A stretch of 64,000 bases of DNA, from contig JAQGBZ010000022.1 in the NCBI GenBank assembly GCA_034687125.1, positions 1-64,000 on the forward strand, in the 5' to 3' direction. The DNA is from Neelides folsomi. Lineage: Eukaryota; Arthropoda; Collembola; Neelipleona; Neelidae. Each line of letters starts with the position of its first letter. Position 1 is the first letter of the stretch. Both the position numbers and the translations under genes were made by a program. The notes beneath the pieces are model-generated. The model made no database searches. It was not told the DNA's origin and worked only from the letters and a program-made list of their open reading frames with translations. This document shows positions 50,532-62,308 of this stretch, in pieces.

Positions 50532-53500
50532 TTATAATTTGAATCCGAGAAAGTTTGCTTTATCATAATCTTCAAAATCCATTTCTTCCAAACTCTTATC
50601 GAGGAAAGCTTCCATTGAACGGTAAAAATGTTCTTTCACTCCTTCAAGCCGAGATCCTTCATCTGGATAAATCTTTATAAACACAAACATTTGTAAATCG
50701 TTATTATTTACCCATTATTTACATGATTTTGATTAAAAATATAAATAAGTAGATGCATTCAAATAAAAATTATTGAAAATGTAATAAAACAATAATTTAC
50801 CTGCTCCGTAAAAATGATTCCTTCATGAACAAGTGATTTTGTAAAATAAAGAGAGTGTTGATGATGTACACGTTCATCGGCAGTTCCATGAATTATATGA
50901 AACTGTTTATCCTTCAATTTCTTTGAAATTTGAGTCAAGTCGCTCTCTTCGTACCCCTTGTAGTTATCAGTGTAATTCGGTAATCCCATGTACTTCTCAA
51001 TGTACGCGGTATCTAATGATAAAGTTAAACATGATTAAAATCCAAACCGTTATTACCGAATATAATTTAAAAGATTTATAGTATATGTAATAAAATATTT
51101 ATAATGCGAATCTTACTGTAAAATTCTAATTTGGTAATAGGAGCAACGATAATGGCACATTTGAAGAGTTTTTCTTTCTTCGGTTCTGTTTCTTCATTGT
51201 CCTCGGCAAATATTTTGGCAGCGATATAACCTCCGTAATTCCATCCCCAAATTGCCATGTTCTCAGTGTTAATAAAATGGAGATGTTTGACGAGATAACG
51301 CATCACTTCCAAGTGGTCAGACACTTCCAGATTTCCTAATTTTCTGTAAACTGAATGTCGGACGTTTTCACCCTGAAAGCCACTCCCCCGAGCGTCAATT
51401 TCAACGACGATGAAGTTTCGCTCGCTAGTTAGATACGAAGCCCAAGAGAGACCAAACTTCTCGTCTATCGACTGTGACCCTGGTCCTCCGGATCTAATAA
51501 CAAAATAACCTTTTATAAATCAAACACTCTACCATGTATTTATGTGTAAATCCTCCTTTGGTTCATACTCTATAGACATTCGATATACAAAGTATGTAAT
51601 AGAAGTAATAGAACTAATGGCAAGGCAAGGTTTTAAAAATAATTGGGGGAAAATTGTACAATTTTCATCGCCGTCTTGCAATGATAATTATAATTAAGCA
51701 AATCGATAAGTTCTATTAATTTTTATTAAGAATCATAGATGGCGAGTAAAATTGTATAAGAGTCCCCCAAACTAGATTAGCTATGAAGTTTATTTAATGT
51801 TATGAATTCGCATTAAATAGAATATTTTTAAATAAAAGGGAAAAGTTAACGAATGGTGCATATACCTGTAAATAAGAATATAGACATAAATGGGAAAGTT
51901 TGAGACAAATATTTCTCCAACTTTCTATCTCACTTACACATGAAGTAGAAGAGGAAATTTGAATTCTTCATCTTCTTTGAGACCTGGAGGCAAATGGAGA
52001 CGGACGGGAGCTTGGTAGCCTCCAGCCACTTCGACTTGGATAGTAAGCACTTTTGGAAGTCCCATGTTGGCCACCTCGTTCCTCAATGCCGTGCGATTAT
52101 CCAAATAGATAAAACCGCCGTTCTGAACTGAATGGAGAAACGTCGCTGGAAATTTCGGCCCCAGACATTCCAAGACAAAAAATCTCGACTTTGGACTAAA
52201 GATGATTTGATTGTAGAGGCAAACGGGTTTTATGTCTTCGGTGCTCACAACCGTCTCACTCTCATTTTTCACAACAGTCACTTCCTCCCTTCCGCCCTTT
52301 AATTCGTTCATATCTGAGGTATTGGTGACTTCCGGCGGACAGGTGACGCAAAAAGGAGAAAGAACCACAGTGGAGTTCAGAGGCTTTTCAGGAATTCTAT
52401 ACAAATGGCGCTGTCCTGGTTCACCAATTGGAACTCCAATGAAATATCTAAAATATTTAACGAAATTTTCAAATTTTCACTCAATGAATGTTCCGATAAG
52501 GGTTGGGATTCCATTAAAAAAATCTTTTTATTGGCCCAGGTAAAGTCTCTTATTGTTCAAGTTGTGCTTTGGGAGAATGGCTATGTGAGTCTCTTGGGTA
52601 TATTAAAAAACTCAATTAGCCGTTAGAATAAATGCTTAGGTATGTCACTCGATAGGAACGCTCCCGGGAGCGCTTCCTGGGAACGTTCCCATCCGACACT
52701 ATGGAACGCTCCCAAGAGCCTTCCCCATGCATAGGTATAGGAACGTTCCTGGGAATATTCCCAGGAACGCTCCCATTAGTCGACGGGATTGGGAATTCGG
52801 CAACCTTATAAATGCTTATAAGGCTCCTTTGAGACAAGTTCGAATTTGATTGTGAAGCCATGTGAAGAAGTAAAAGGAACCAAAACGAGGTCTCATTCCA
52901 TTACGCAGCCTTGAGTACCGAAAGAGTCAAATTACATTGCTGGAGTGAGTCAGATTCAGTGGGGGAAAAGTATGGCGGAAGTATGTAAAGGGATCTTATA
53001 CAAATCGATATAAAGGGGTTTCAGTATCTCAAGTCGGCATAAAAGTCGGAGTGAGTATTTGATTTATGAATCACAAGGCTCAGTTATTCAATTTTTTAAA
53101 GTTCTTCCCCGAGGGTGCAGATGAAAGGATGCATTACATGGTTTTGTTGAGTTGGTCCCAGGCGGAGATGCTGGTGACTTCGAAGGGACCTTGTGTGATG
53201 GGAATTTCCTTCCGAGTCTCCAGGTCTAACCACACAATGTGATGAAAAAGACCCGAATCCCCGTCTAACCATGGGACCCGGAGAAGACAGCTCGAACCAT
53301 TTTCAGAAAATATTGGCGGATCTGGATAATCAAGCCAACCGGTTCCAGCATTCTTCAACGTGTAAATCTGAAGGAAAAAAGATTTGTCAAAGTAGAGAAA
53401 AAAATTGTCAAATAGCCAGGATGCTTACAATGTGGACAATGTCACGAATCAACTATCAGTATACATAGCGAGTATTGTATAATAGTATATTTATAGTAAT

Positions 53501-56500
53501 ATTGTAATACAGTAATCGGCATAAGCTAATAAATTAAAAGTTAAAGTTAGTTAAATGTATAAACATAATGAAAAGTATTTCCTTCTAATTTTTTCTATCT
53601 GTTCTTTTAACACGCTTTTATTTTCAAATAACTTGACATTTTAATTAAAGTGAATGTTTACCTCTTGGCAGTTCCATTTGGAACTACTACAGCGAGAGAT
53701 AATGGAATGATTTTGCCTTCGGTTCATCCACACAAGAGCGATCTCATCATTGTTAATCCATCTGGCTCCGGCGAAGTAGTGATCACTGGAAATAAAGATT
53801 CAATCTTGAGCCAAGTGCATCTATGAATCGTCTGAAAGCCCTTTTGGGTTTTATATTAAATGACCTTACTTTGGATCCAGTGGAGCTGGAGGGGCGATTG
53901 GGAAGGAAACCAGAGGGTTGGACCGCAAATCGACTGCCCACACAATCACTTCGGGATTAGCCGTCCCAGCCTAATGACAAATAATAAGGAGAGATGAAGT
54001 TTGGGAAAGCGTGAAGAGGCAGAAGGATGGAAAAACTCTCACTGATGGAGAAGATCGATTCGAAAACAATTTTAAGGAAAAAATAGAATCCACTTTGAAC
54101 CTCTCACCGACTTCCACAGCCTTTCACTTTCAATCAAATCCTCCTTTTCAAATCTCATATCTCAATCTCTTTTATCTTTTAAAGATAAAGAAAACTCAAA
54201 ACTATAAACATGTCACGAAAATTGTAGGTTCTTACTTTCTAGCTCGAGACTCTATTATGTTCACAGTATCAATCGACACGTAAATTTATAATCCTACTAT
54301 TTCTCCCCTTTTCATTTCCGGATCCAATAAAAGCTTTTTCATGCTTAGGAGCTTTAAAAATTAATATATATTTTTTAGTTAAAAAATTCTTTCAAGAGAT
54401 TTGAAAAACAGTTACAAATATTGGTACAGTGCTAGTAAAACGAATACGAATATACATATTTTTAATTTTATTTTGCTAATATTGGTATTAAATTCCTAAA
54501 ATTTAATGATTATATAAGTTTTTCATATATGAACGCTAAAATTAAGTGAAATTGAAAAAAAAGTTTTAATTGAATCTTTAATAAATTGATAATCATTTTA
54601 CTTTTTCTTTTTATCAGTATTTCGAATACAAACAATTAAATCAATAACATTTCTAAGTTAATTATGACTAGCCTATTGTTAAATAAAGTCATTTAATACT
54701 TGGTAGCACCTCCGTTGTTGTTAATAATTTGGAATACGCGATTCTCCATTGAATTGATAAGCGTTTGCAGAAGTTCGGCGGGATTTTCGCTCCAAGAACG
54801 CTGAAGAGCAATCTGAAATTGGTTAAGGTCTTCATAAATACGACCATTGGCGTAAAGAGTGTTCGTCAACCAGGCCCATATGTTTTCAATGGGATTTGCA
54901 TCCGGCGATCACGCGGCCAATCAAGAAGGCGGTCTCCCACCATTCCGTGATATAGAAGCCAATTTCTGGAAGATGCTGAGACATGTACGGTGGCATTGTC
55001 CTACATGAAGACCTCCAAGACGGTCGAGATGTGGAAGATGCTCGAAAAGTACATTCTGGTACTTTCCAGAATCAATTTTCCCCCGTACAATGGCAAGCGG
55101 TGTTGTCCCAGCGTAGCTGATTCCACCCCAAACCATAATTCCACTTCCACGGTAAGCTCGTCTTGAAAATACCCGTTGACTTTTTCGAAGATCGTGAAAA
55201 AAATAATTGAATCCACCGGGTCCGTCCAGGCAGAAGCGTTTCTCGTCACTAAAGATGACATTTCGCCATCTTAGTCCATATCCCATATGTTCTCTTGCCC
55301 ATGTCAAGCGACGCCGTGTGTGTTCGGTTGTAAGACGCGGAGCTTTTCTCATTCTCATTCTTTTTATGTTTGGGGAGTGTTGGATGAACTTCCTAATGGC
55401 CAATGTTTAATTCACGCTTGGCGATGGTGGACGTTGTCGAGGCATTGCTGACGCTTCGTAAAATGGCTCTCTTGTCTTGTAGAGATAGAGCTGGGCGTCT
55501 TCCTCCGCCGTGTGCGACGCCATAATTTTCTCCAAGACGTAGGAAACAGTTTATTACGCAAATAGACCTTCTTATTTCTCTCGAAATCTCCGATACGGAT
55601 CGCCCGTCCTTGAGCAAGCGTCCGATTTGACCACGCTCTGCTTCGCTTAGCTTTCTTCCACGCCCCATGCTAATAAGGTAATTTAAAGTTAATGAACATT
55701 TGAGGAAATGGTTTATTGTAACTTATAAACCATAATATTGAAGAATAAAATAATGAAATTACCTGAAATTCTCTTTGAACAGGTGAGAAGATGGGAGCAA
55801 AGTCGGTGAAAGTCACAATTCTTATTCGAAATACTGATTAAATTTTAATGAAAATCCAAAAAACCCAAATAATTTCCAAAATTCGTTTGTTGTCTAAATC
55901 CGCATTATTGGACCTTTGTTTAGACTGCACAAGACTCCAAATACTCTATTTACCCCTATTCTTATACGAATATTTGCTAAATGAGATCAAAAAATTGAAA
56001 AAAATTGATCATTCGTATTCGATTGACCAGCACTGTAGCTGTTCACTGTCGTTTTTAAAATCGTCAAATGATGCCAAAAAAATTCAGGATTATTACAGGA
56101 GAATTTTATTGATGAATAATTCCATTCTTCAAATATAATATTTCATGCTTCAAATGGCAGGGAATTAATATCTTTCAAATTAAAAGTCGAATCAAACTTG
56201 TTAAAACTTTATTATTAATAGGATTTGAATTGAATGAATTTAATTTAATGTAATTTGAAAGATAAAAGACGTCATATGAAAAAATGCTTACCTTGGGATA
56301 TCGAAGGGAGCGTATTTGGGGATATGGATTGCCATTCCCAAATCCATACCAAGGATAAGTGTATTCTCCAACTCTCGTATCGTTGAATGTGACATAAAGA
56401 AGAAAGTTTCCATTAGGAGAAAACGAAGCGGCTGAATTGCTTTTCAGGACCTCTTCTGCAAATGAAAGTCGAATATAATTCAATCAAATTTTGAAGCTTA

Positions 56501-59500
56501 TAAGAATTCCCACTTTGGCTATACACAATCTCCACACTATGATATACCATAATGGAAAATCCGATTAATTATTATTATTAATGATCTTTAAAGTACTGAC
56601 GCTCATCACTACGCAATGTATGAAGAAGTTCATTATAACCTCCGTCTGATGAAATTATAATACACTTGAATAATTTATAATAATTTAAGTATTACTTATA
56701 CGAGTACATTAGAAGTGTTTTATCTCATAAATGATTTTATGCCAACATTAATTATTTCATCTGTATTTGAATGATAATGGAAACGATCTACTCCTCAGTA
56801 AAAGGGAAAGATTCGAAGATTGCGCAAGAGCTGAATAAAGTGTCATCTCAAATTGAGTTTTCCGGGGAATATTGAATATTTCTCAAAGGTAGGCTATAAG
56901 AAATATAATAAGTAATTCCAAGACTGAGGAAACTCGGGAAGGAATTAGAAGGAGGGCGAGGGAGTCCAATTAGAGCCACGGGGATTCAATTACCCTGAGC
57001 TGAGGGAGTGCAAGGAGGAATGGAAGAGAAAGCTCTTGAGATCCGTCAGCTCAACTTCAACTTCCCCACATCGCCGATCCTTCGAGCCAAGGAAGAGTGT
57101 TTCTTTTCTTTACTGCCCTATCACATCCTTCCCGCACTTTAATCTCACCTAACACAATTTCGGTAAACTATCTCTTCAAGTTATAAATATTGTGTAGGTA
57201 TACCAAGTTTCGTTATGATCTCCCTAGAATAACATTGAAGGGACTATAATTACTAATCCCAACAAAGAAACATTTCAAAGGGAAAGATAAACCATTTCGT
57301 GAACTTATTTCAGTATTGGCCGAGTTTGTTTCACAACTTTCTGTTTTATCGACTCTTTTAACCGAGTGAATCAATTTAGCCAACTGTATCATATAAAGTC
57401 AAAATAAATTCAATTTATCGACTTGAAAATAGCATATTTAATTTAATATCGTTTATGCTTTTAATGATAGTAATTTTGAACATGGAAATGTTGGTAAATT
57501 GCTAGGAATTTGGCTCAATATGGAAGATATTACTACGTATAAATTAAAAATACCAATGGTCGTATTTAATTACAGATTGTTATGGGCGTACCTTCATATA
57601 GGAAGTCTGGAATTCCATTATAAATGACGTTTGGCTTCCCAGTCTTGGTTATTCTTGAGCTGTGAAGGCTGACGACAGTTGGCCGGTAATACAGGTCATT
57701 TTTATAAACGAAAAGTAAGGAATTTTCTCTTGGGCCCCATTGGACAAGTTGTAATTCAGCTTGTTCATTTTCTCGCCCGCTTTCACCAGGAGGGTTTAAT
57801 GGAATTTTAAACCTTTGATTAAAATAAAATTAATACTTTTAATTATACTAGATAAAAACGCAATTCATTAACAAACTCAAAATTAAACTACTATTAAATA
57901 ATAGTTTATAATATTTATTATTTAAATATAATTTAATGTTTGAAATGGCTTATTAAAACTTACTCATTTTTAATATCATAAAGCGTGTATTTGGCTAAAG
58001 TAGAATATCTCCATACGGGTCGAGAATCATGGATAAACAGAATATATTTCCTGTCGGGCGAGACGGCGAAATTGTTGGAATTTAGTTGACGCTAAAAAAT
58101 AAATTAAAAGGTCGATCAAATGACAATTTTTTAAATCATTTGCCTTTTTATGAATAATTCATATTGATAAATTGAGTCGGCTGGTGCTTTCAATGAATTT
58201 AAAATTCAATATTTTTTCATTATTGATTCAGTTATCGACCAGAAGTGCAATCTTTTGGAGATTGAAAGGTTTGAGCATTTTAAAATGAAAAACCGAATTA
58301 GCATATTTTCAATCAAAATTTAACAATTCTCGAGTTTCTTGAGCTCAACGGCTGAGAGTAAATACGTCGGTTGATTTTCTACTTGAAATCTTTTGACAGT
58401 GCATTTTATTCTAATCAATACTTTACCAAATTTTCAAACAAAAAGACAATATGTGCAAAGACCTTGAGAAGTGGAAATTTTGCTCAATATTTTAGCAGAA
58501 AAGCAAGCAAAAAAGTTGAAGGAGAAAATTCAGAAAATATTTAATTTAGTAATTTAATATACCTCGAGCGACTATGTAAAATTTGAGCCTGATGAATGTT
58601 TAAATAAGCCTCATTTAATATTCATATAAATTTTCAATTCTTTCAGTTAAAATTTAATTGAAACAAATGTGAAAAAAACTTTCTAAAAATACGCTGAAAT
58701 CTGGGGGAAGCTCATTTTTTGCTATATGTCCTGTGATAGTTATAACTTCATATTTCTGTCTTTGTTGAATTTGAAATCCTTGGAGCATAACTGGAGAATA
58801 GGAGAATGATAAGAGGATATAATATGTATAGGTATCATACAAATATACGTTGGTATATGAGAGAAAACTGAGGATGAGATTTGAAACCGTATCGTCTACG
58901 TCGTAGTAAAACTGACTTATAGAGTGAAAAGAGATGAAGGGATTGTTAGAGGAAGTTTGAGAGAGTAATTCACTCCTCGGGGATTTCTTTCAAGATAAAT
59001 TACGTACGGAAGAAGCGTAGAAAAGGAGGATGGATTTTACAATTTTCTTCCCCAAATCCCAAAATCCATGATCATCTCAAATTGCGACTTGCGACTCAAC
59101 TTCGCAAACCAAGTTTCCCCTGTGTGAAATTCCATTAATTTAATTTAACTTTGAAAACAACTGAAATTACAATTCAAAGTACGAAGAAAATTCAAAGAAA
59201 ACTCGATCAAAGTTTCTTGATTTATTTTAATCTCTTCAATCTAAATCTGATTAAATTAATTATGAAATTGATAAATTAATCGTTTTAAATCTTTTGGAAC
59301 CTGATAATTATTATTGTTAAAACTTATAAAAGACAAATAATCTACATAAAGTTTAACCTGGAATAGTATTAAAATTAAATTATGTTGAAAGCTCTGTAGT
59401 TTCTAGTATTTAGTAAGCCATTTACTTTTAGTGTCGAAAGAACCCAACTGATTCGAAGATCAATAACAAAATGTATTAATTAAATACATTGTCATTAAAT

Positions 59501-62308
59501 TTTCAGCTCTTTGGGAAGCAGAGGTAATTAACAAATGTTTTATCCATGGGGTGTTTACTCTTCAGCTGCACAGAAATAAATATGTAATATGTATTGCCCT
59601 TCTATTGAATTGTTTCTGGTAGGTTTTAGCTAATGGTTTTTAACTCTGCAGGTTTTGAATAGACAAAGGGCCAAAATTGGTTTCATTGAAGAAGGCCGAG
59701 GGGATTAAAGTGGAAACTTACAAAAGTGGTGTTGGCCACGAAGGGTTCCGTGATGAGTGTATCTGCGTTGAGCACCGAAAGACCTCCCAGGGCATCCCGA
59801 AACAGAAGCTCGTTTTCTGTGAAAGAACAATGCCAACCTTTTAATCGTTATTGTTCCAATAACCAAAATGAACTTTCCATGCTTTCCCCCATTTAAACTC
59901 TGAACATAAACAATAATTAGTTGGTCATTTTTTAATGTCTTGTTCACTATTAATTGATTCGTGTCAAAAGAACCGTTTATAAATCATTGACCACTTTTCT
60001 GTTTTTTTCCTACTTCTTTTAAAGTTTGGCAAACAAGAAGTTCGAAACTTTAAGAAAAAAGGGAAAAATAAGTTTTAAAAAATATTTTGTTTCGCAAAAC
60101 AATTATTTCCACACTTGTGCCGTTATAATTTTTGTTTTTCAAAGTTTAGAATTCATTTTCCTTCTTTCTTTATTGTACTATACAACTGATGAAACTGATG
60201 ATGCAAGTGTTGAAGAAAGCTTCTCATTTTCTCTCATTCTTCTTTCCAAAAACTTCGCATCAATATTGTGAAGAACAAAAGACTCACTTTGCCTTAATGG
60301 GAACGGGGAATGTCTCCTAAATAAAACGTTGGCAGAGTTTTCATTAAAGTTTCAGATTTATTCTTATCTTCCCACTACTACTAAGTGGATGTGATGAAAG
60401 CTTGTAAAAGGATGCCATTTAGAAATGTAATATTCTGCAACTATTTTACATAATTTTGCTCTCGGCATTGATTCCTATTAAATTTTCAGCATTCCTTAGT
60501 TTGATTCATATGATATTACATATAAATACATATATGGGTGTTTTATAAGCATAAAACACCCATAAAACTTTTCTAAACATTGTTAGTCGATATTTTCTCA
60601 TATTTCAATAACCTTTCCCTTCCCCTTTCATGAAATGCCCAAAGGTAATTTAGTAATTCTACCTGAGATCCAGGATCCATTGAAAGATGGAACAACGAAG
60701 TGTGGCGATGTGATATCTTGCAAAGTGATTTTTCTTCCCTTGACTCTTGGGCCACAGTCAGGCGGTAATTGAAGATAAATTGAGAAAAGGATGAGACCGC
60801 ATACTGCACAAATGACAAGGATGGCAATTATCATTCCCTTCCAGTTCCTCTGGCTTGGAGTCGCCGCCACAAGCTCCTGTTAATTAAAAAATAAACTATT
60901 AAATTTGAATTTTGAGTAGCATTTTAACGAATTAAAATCAACAGCGATTATATTTTGACCCTGCCATCTTTAGTTAATTAATTTATTTAAAAAATTTAAT
61001 AATTATTTTGAAAATAATAAATGCTCTTATGTATTTCAATATGATTTTGACAATAAATTATGAATGATGTTATTTCGGATATTTGGGTTATGGTTAAACT
61101 TAAGTGTTCTCCTAAACCGATAATTCCTTACTAACCTTCTGAACAAGTCAACGGATATCTTTTGGTAGTTTGAGATATCCCTTTAGTACAATTGCAATAA
61201 TTCCGATATCTACAGAAACATATAAAGAATTTATAGATAACCTCATGCGATGGCTTATTTATCCAACCCGTTTCTTCAGTTAAGAGGGAGAAAGCGGAAT
61301 TTGGTTGAATGCATTCAAATGAGTCAACTCCTTCAATCTCTACCCCATTCCTTTATATGTGTAATATACAAGGCAGGGTTAAGAATTTTCTATTTGCAAT
61401 TTCCTCAAATAAGGCTTTCCAAGCTTAAAGATAATCCTCCAACCCTCTAAGCCCTAAAATTCATCTGCAAAATAATTTATTTTTGTAAAATGTCAACTCG
61501 CTTCTTGCTGCCTTCAGATACCATACTTTCATGTTCGACCACGATAAAGTAATAATGTAATAAATTATATCAAAACCATTGATAGCTTGACATTCTTGAT
61601 TAAAATTATTTATCAGATTATGAGATTGATGACTATGCGACGTTTTTAATTTATGCATACGAAATATTTATACGTTTCATAAATTGATTGATGCACGTTC
61701 TTGAACTTTAATACTAATAACATATTCCTAATATATCATCAGAGAAATACGATTGTTTAAAATTTATGTAAATGTTGTAATTTATGTAGTATGAAATATT
61801 TAATTATAATAAGTAATTAAAATGAAAACAAAGGCCAAAATGGATTTTGAAAACACATAGGAAATTCAACAGTTGAAAAGCATCCAAGCTGCCAAAAAAT
61901 CGCTACTTGAATTTAAATTGAACCACTTTACTTAATCTTTATTGTCATATCTTTATGGCTGCCCAAAGATGCTTATTTCCTCCAAAAAACTTTATTTCCA
62001 AACTTTGGACCAAACACATCAAAACTTGAGCCCAGCTCAGAGAATACTCCAGCTAAATTACAAGTACTGATTGTATTTAATAAAAATTTTATACTGTACA
62101 CACTACTACATAGAATATGCACTACTGGTATTGAATTGTATCTCATACAAATACATATCTGTATGTATTTATTACAAAGTGGTTCAAATCCACTTTTATT
62201 GAATGTGATCTTTTAGTGGGATTGGTTGCTTACCTTTGTAAACTCCTTCGCAGTGGCCAAGGAGTATTGCCTATTCCGAACCGTGTTAATCTCCTTGCTA
62301 CTTCCCAT
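50532..62308 (-). CDS. DPP gene B: catalytically dead S9B paralogue (DPP6/DPP10-like pseudoenzyme)
   Basis: Exons in transcript order: 62308-62234, 60876-60663, 59816-59722, 58091-57964, 57812-57592, 56455-56292, 53970-53870, 53785-53662, 53367-53138, 52447-51938, 51493-51117, 51012-50801, 50672-50532. All phases close, giving 863 residues; human DPP6 has 865. A 39-residue tail ending in QRNWKG precedes a membrane segment at about 40-60. The DFLYEEEVL motif remains. In the hydrolase domain, GWNYGG puts Asn706 where DPP4 has its nucleophile Ser; PDEGSR puts Ser824 where the His should be; VSGGPG puts Ser622 in place of the oxyanion Tyr; and DERVH has Arg794 in place of the Asn of DDNVH. Asp792 remains. 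It should lack peptidase activity. DPP6 and DPP10 are likewise inactive and modulate Kv4 potassium channels in vertebrates; such a role here is inference. It is tail-to-tail with gene A. Confidence 0.92.
52655..52774. repeat. cluster of GGAACGYTCC palindromes in an intron of DPP gene B
   Basis: Within the intron 52448-53137, about 120 bases carry repeated forms of GGAACGTTCC and GGAACGCTCC, several nested in larger inverted repeats such as GGGAATATTCCC and CTCCCGGGAG. The block is much richer in GC than the surrounding intron. GAA-NN-TTC pairs match the half-site arrangement of heat-shock elements, but the pairs are separated by two-base spacers, so a simple satellite or a foldback remnant is equally possible. 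Confidence 0.7.
54427..56035 (-). mobile_element. Tc1-like DNA transposon, 1.6 kb, inactive, in an intron of DPP gene B
   Basis: The ends are inverted repeats of about 25 bases: left CAGTGCTAGTAAAACGAATA and, on the other strand, right CAGTGCTGGTCAATCGAATA. TA flanks both (54425-54426, 56036-56037). Length, termini and the - strand transposase remnant (about 54700-55668) fit the Tc1 family. The insertion is in the intron between gene B exons 6 and 7 (53971-56291), in the same orientation as the host gene. Confidence 0.92.
54700..55668 (-). pseudogene. Tc1-type transposase, disrupted by frameshift and stop
   Basis: The first frame (55668-55393) starts MGRGRKLSEAERGQI and holds a paired-like helix-turn-helix followed by a GGGRRP linker typical of Tc1. 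A shift is needed to reach the second frame (from about 55403), which has LTWAREHM, then FSDEKRF (first catalytic Asp) and MVWGGI. The block around the second catalytic Asp, DNATVHV, is in another frame directly after an in-frame TAG near 55006. The carboxyl part is readable in pieces down to about 54700. At least one frameshift and one stop break the gene, so it is not functional. The usual Tc1 transposase is about 340 residues with a DD34E triad. Confidence 0.85.
60534..60563. repeat. perfect 13-bp hairpin in DPP gene B intron 2
   Basis: ATGGGTGTTTTAT is followed by AAGC and then by its exact reverse complement. The hairpin lies about 100 bases downstream of the donor of gene B exon 2. No TA duplication or longer symmetry was seen, so its origin is unclear. 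Confidence 0.8.
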
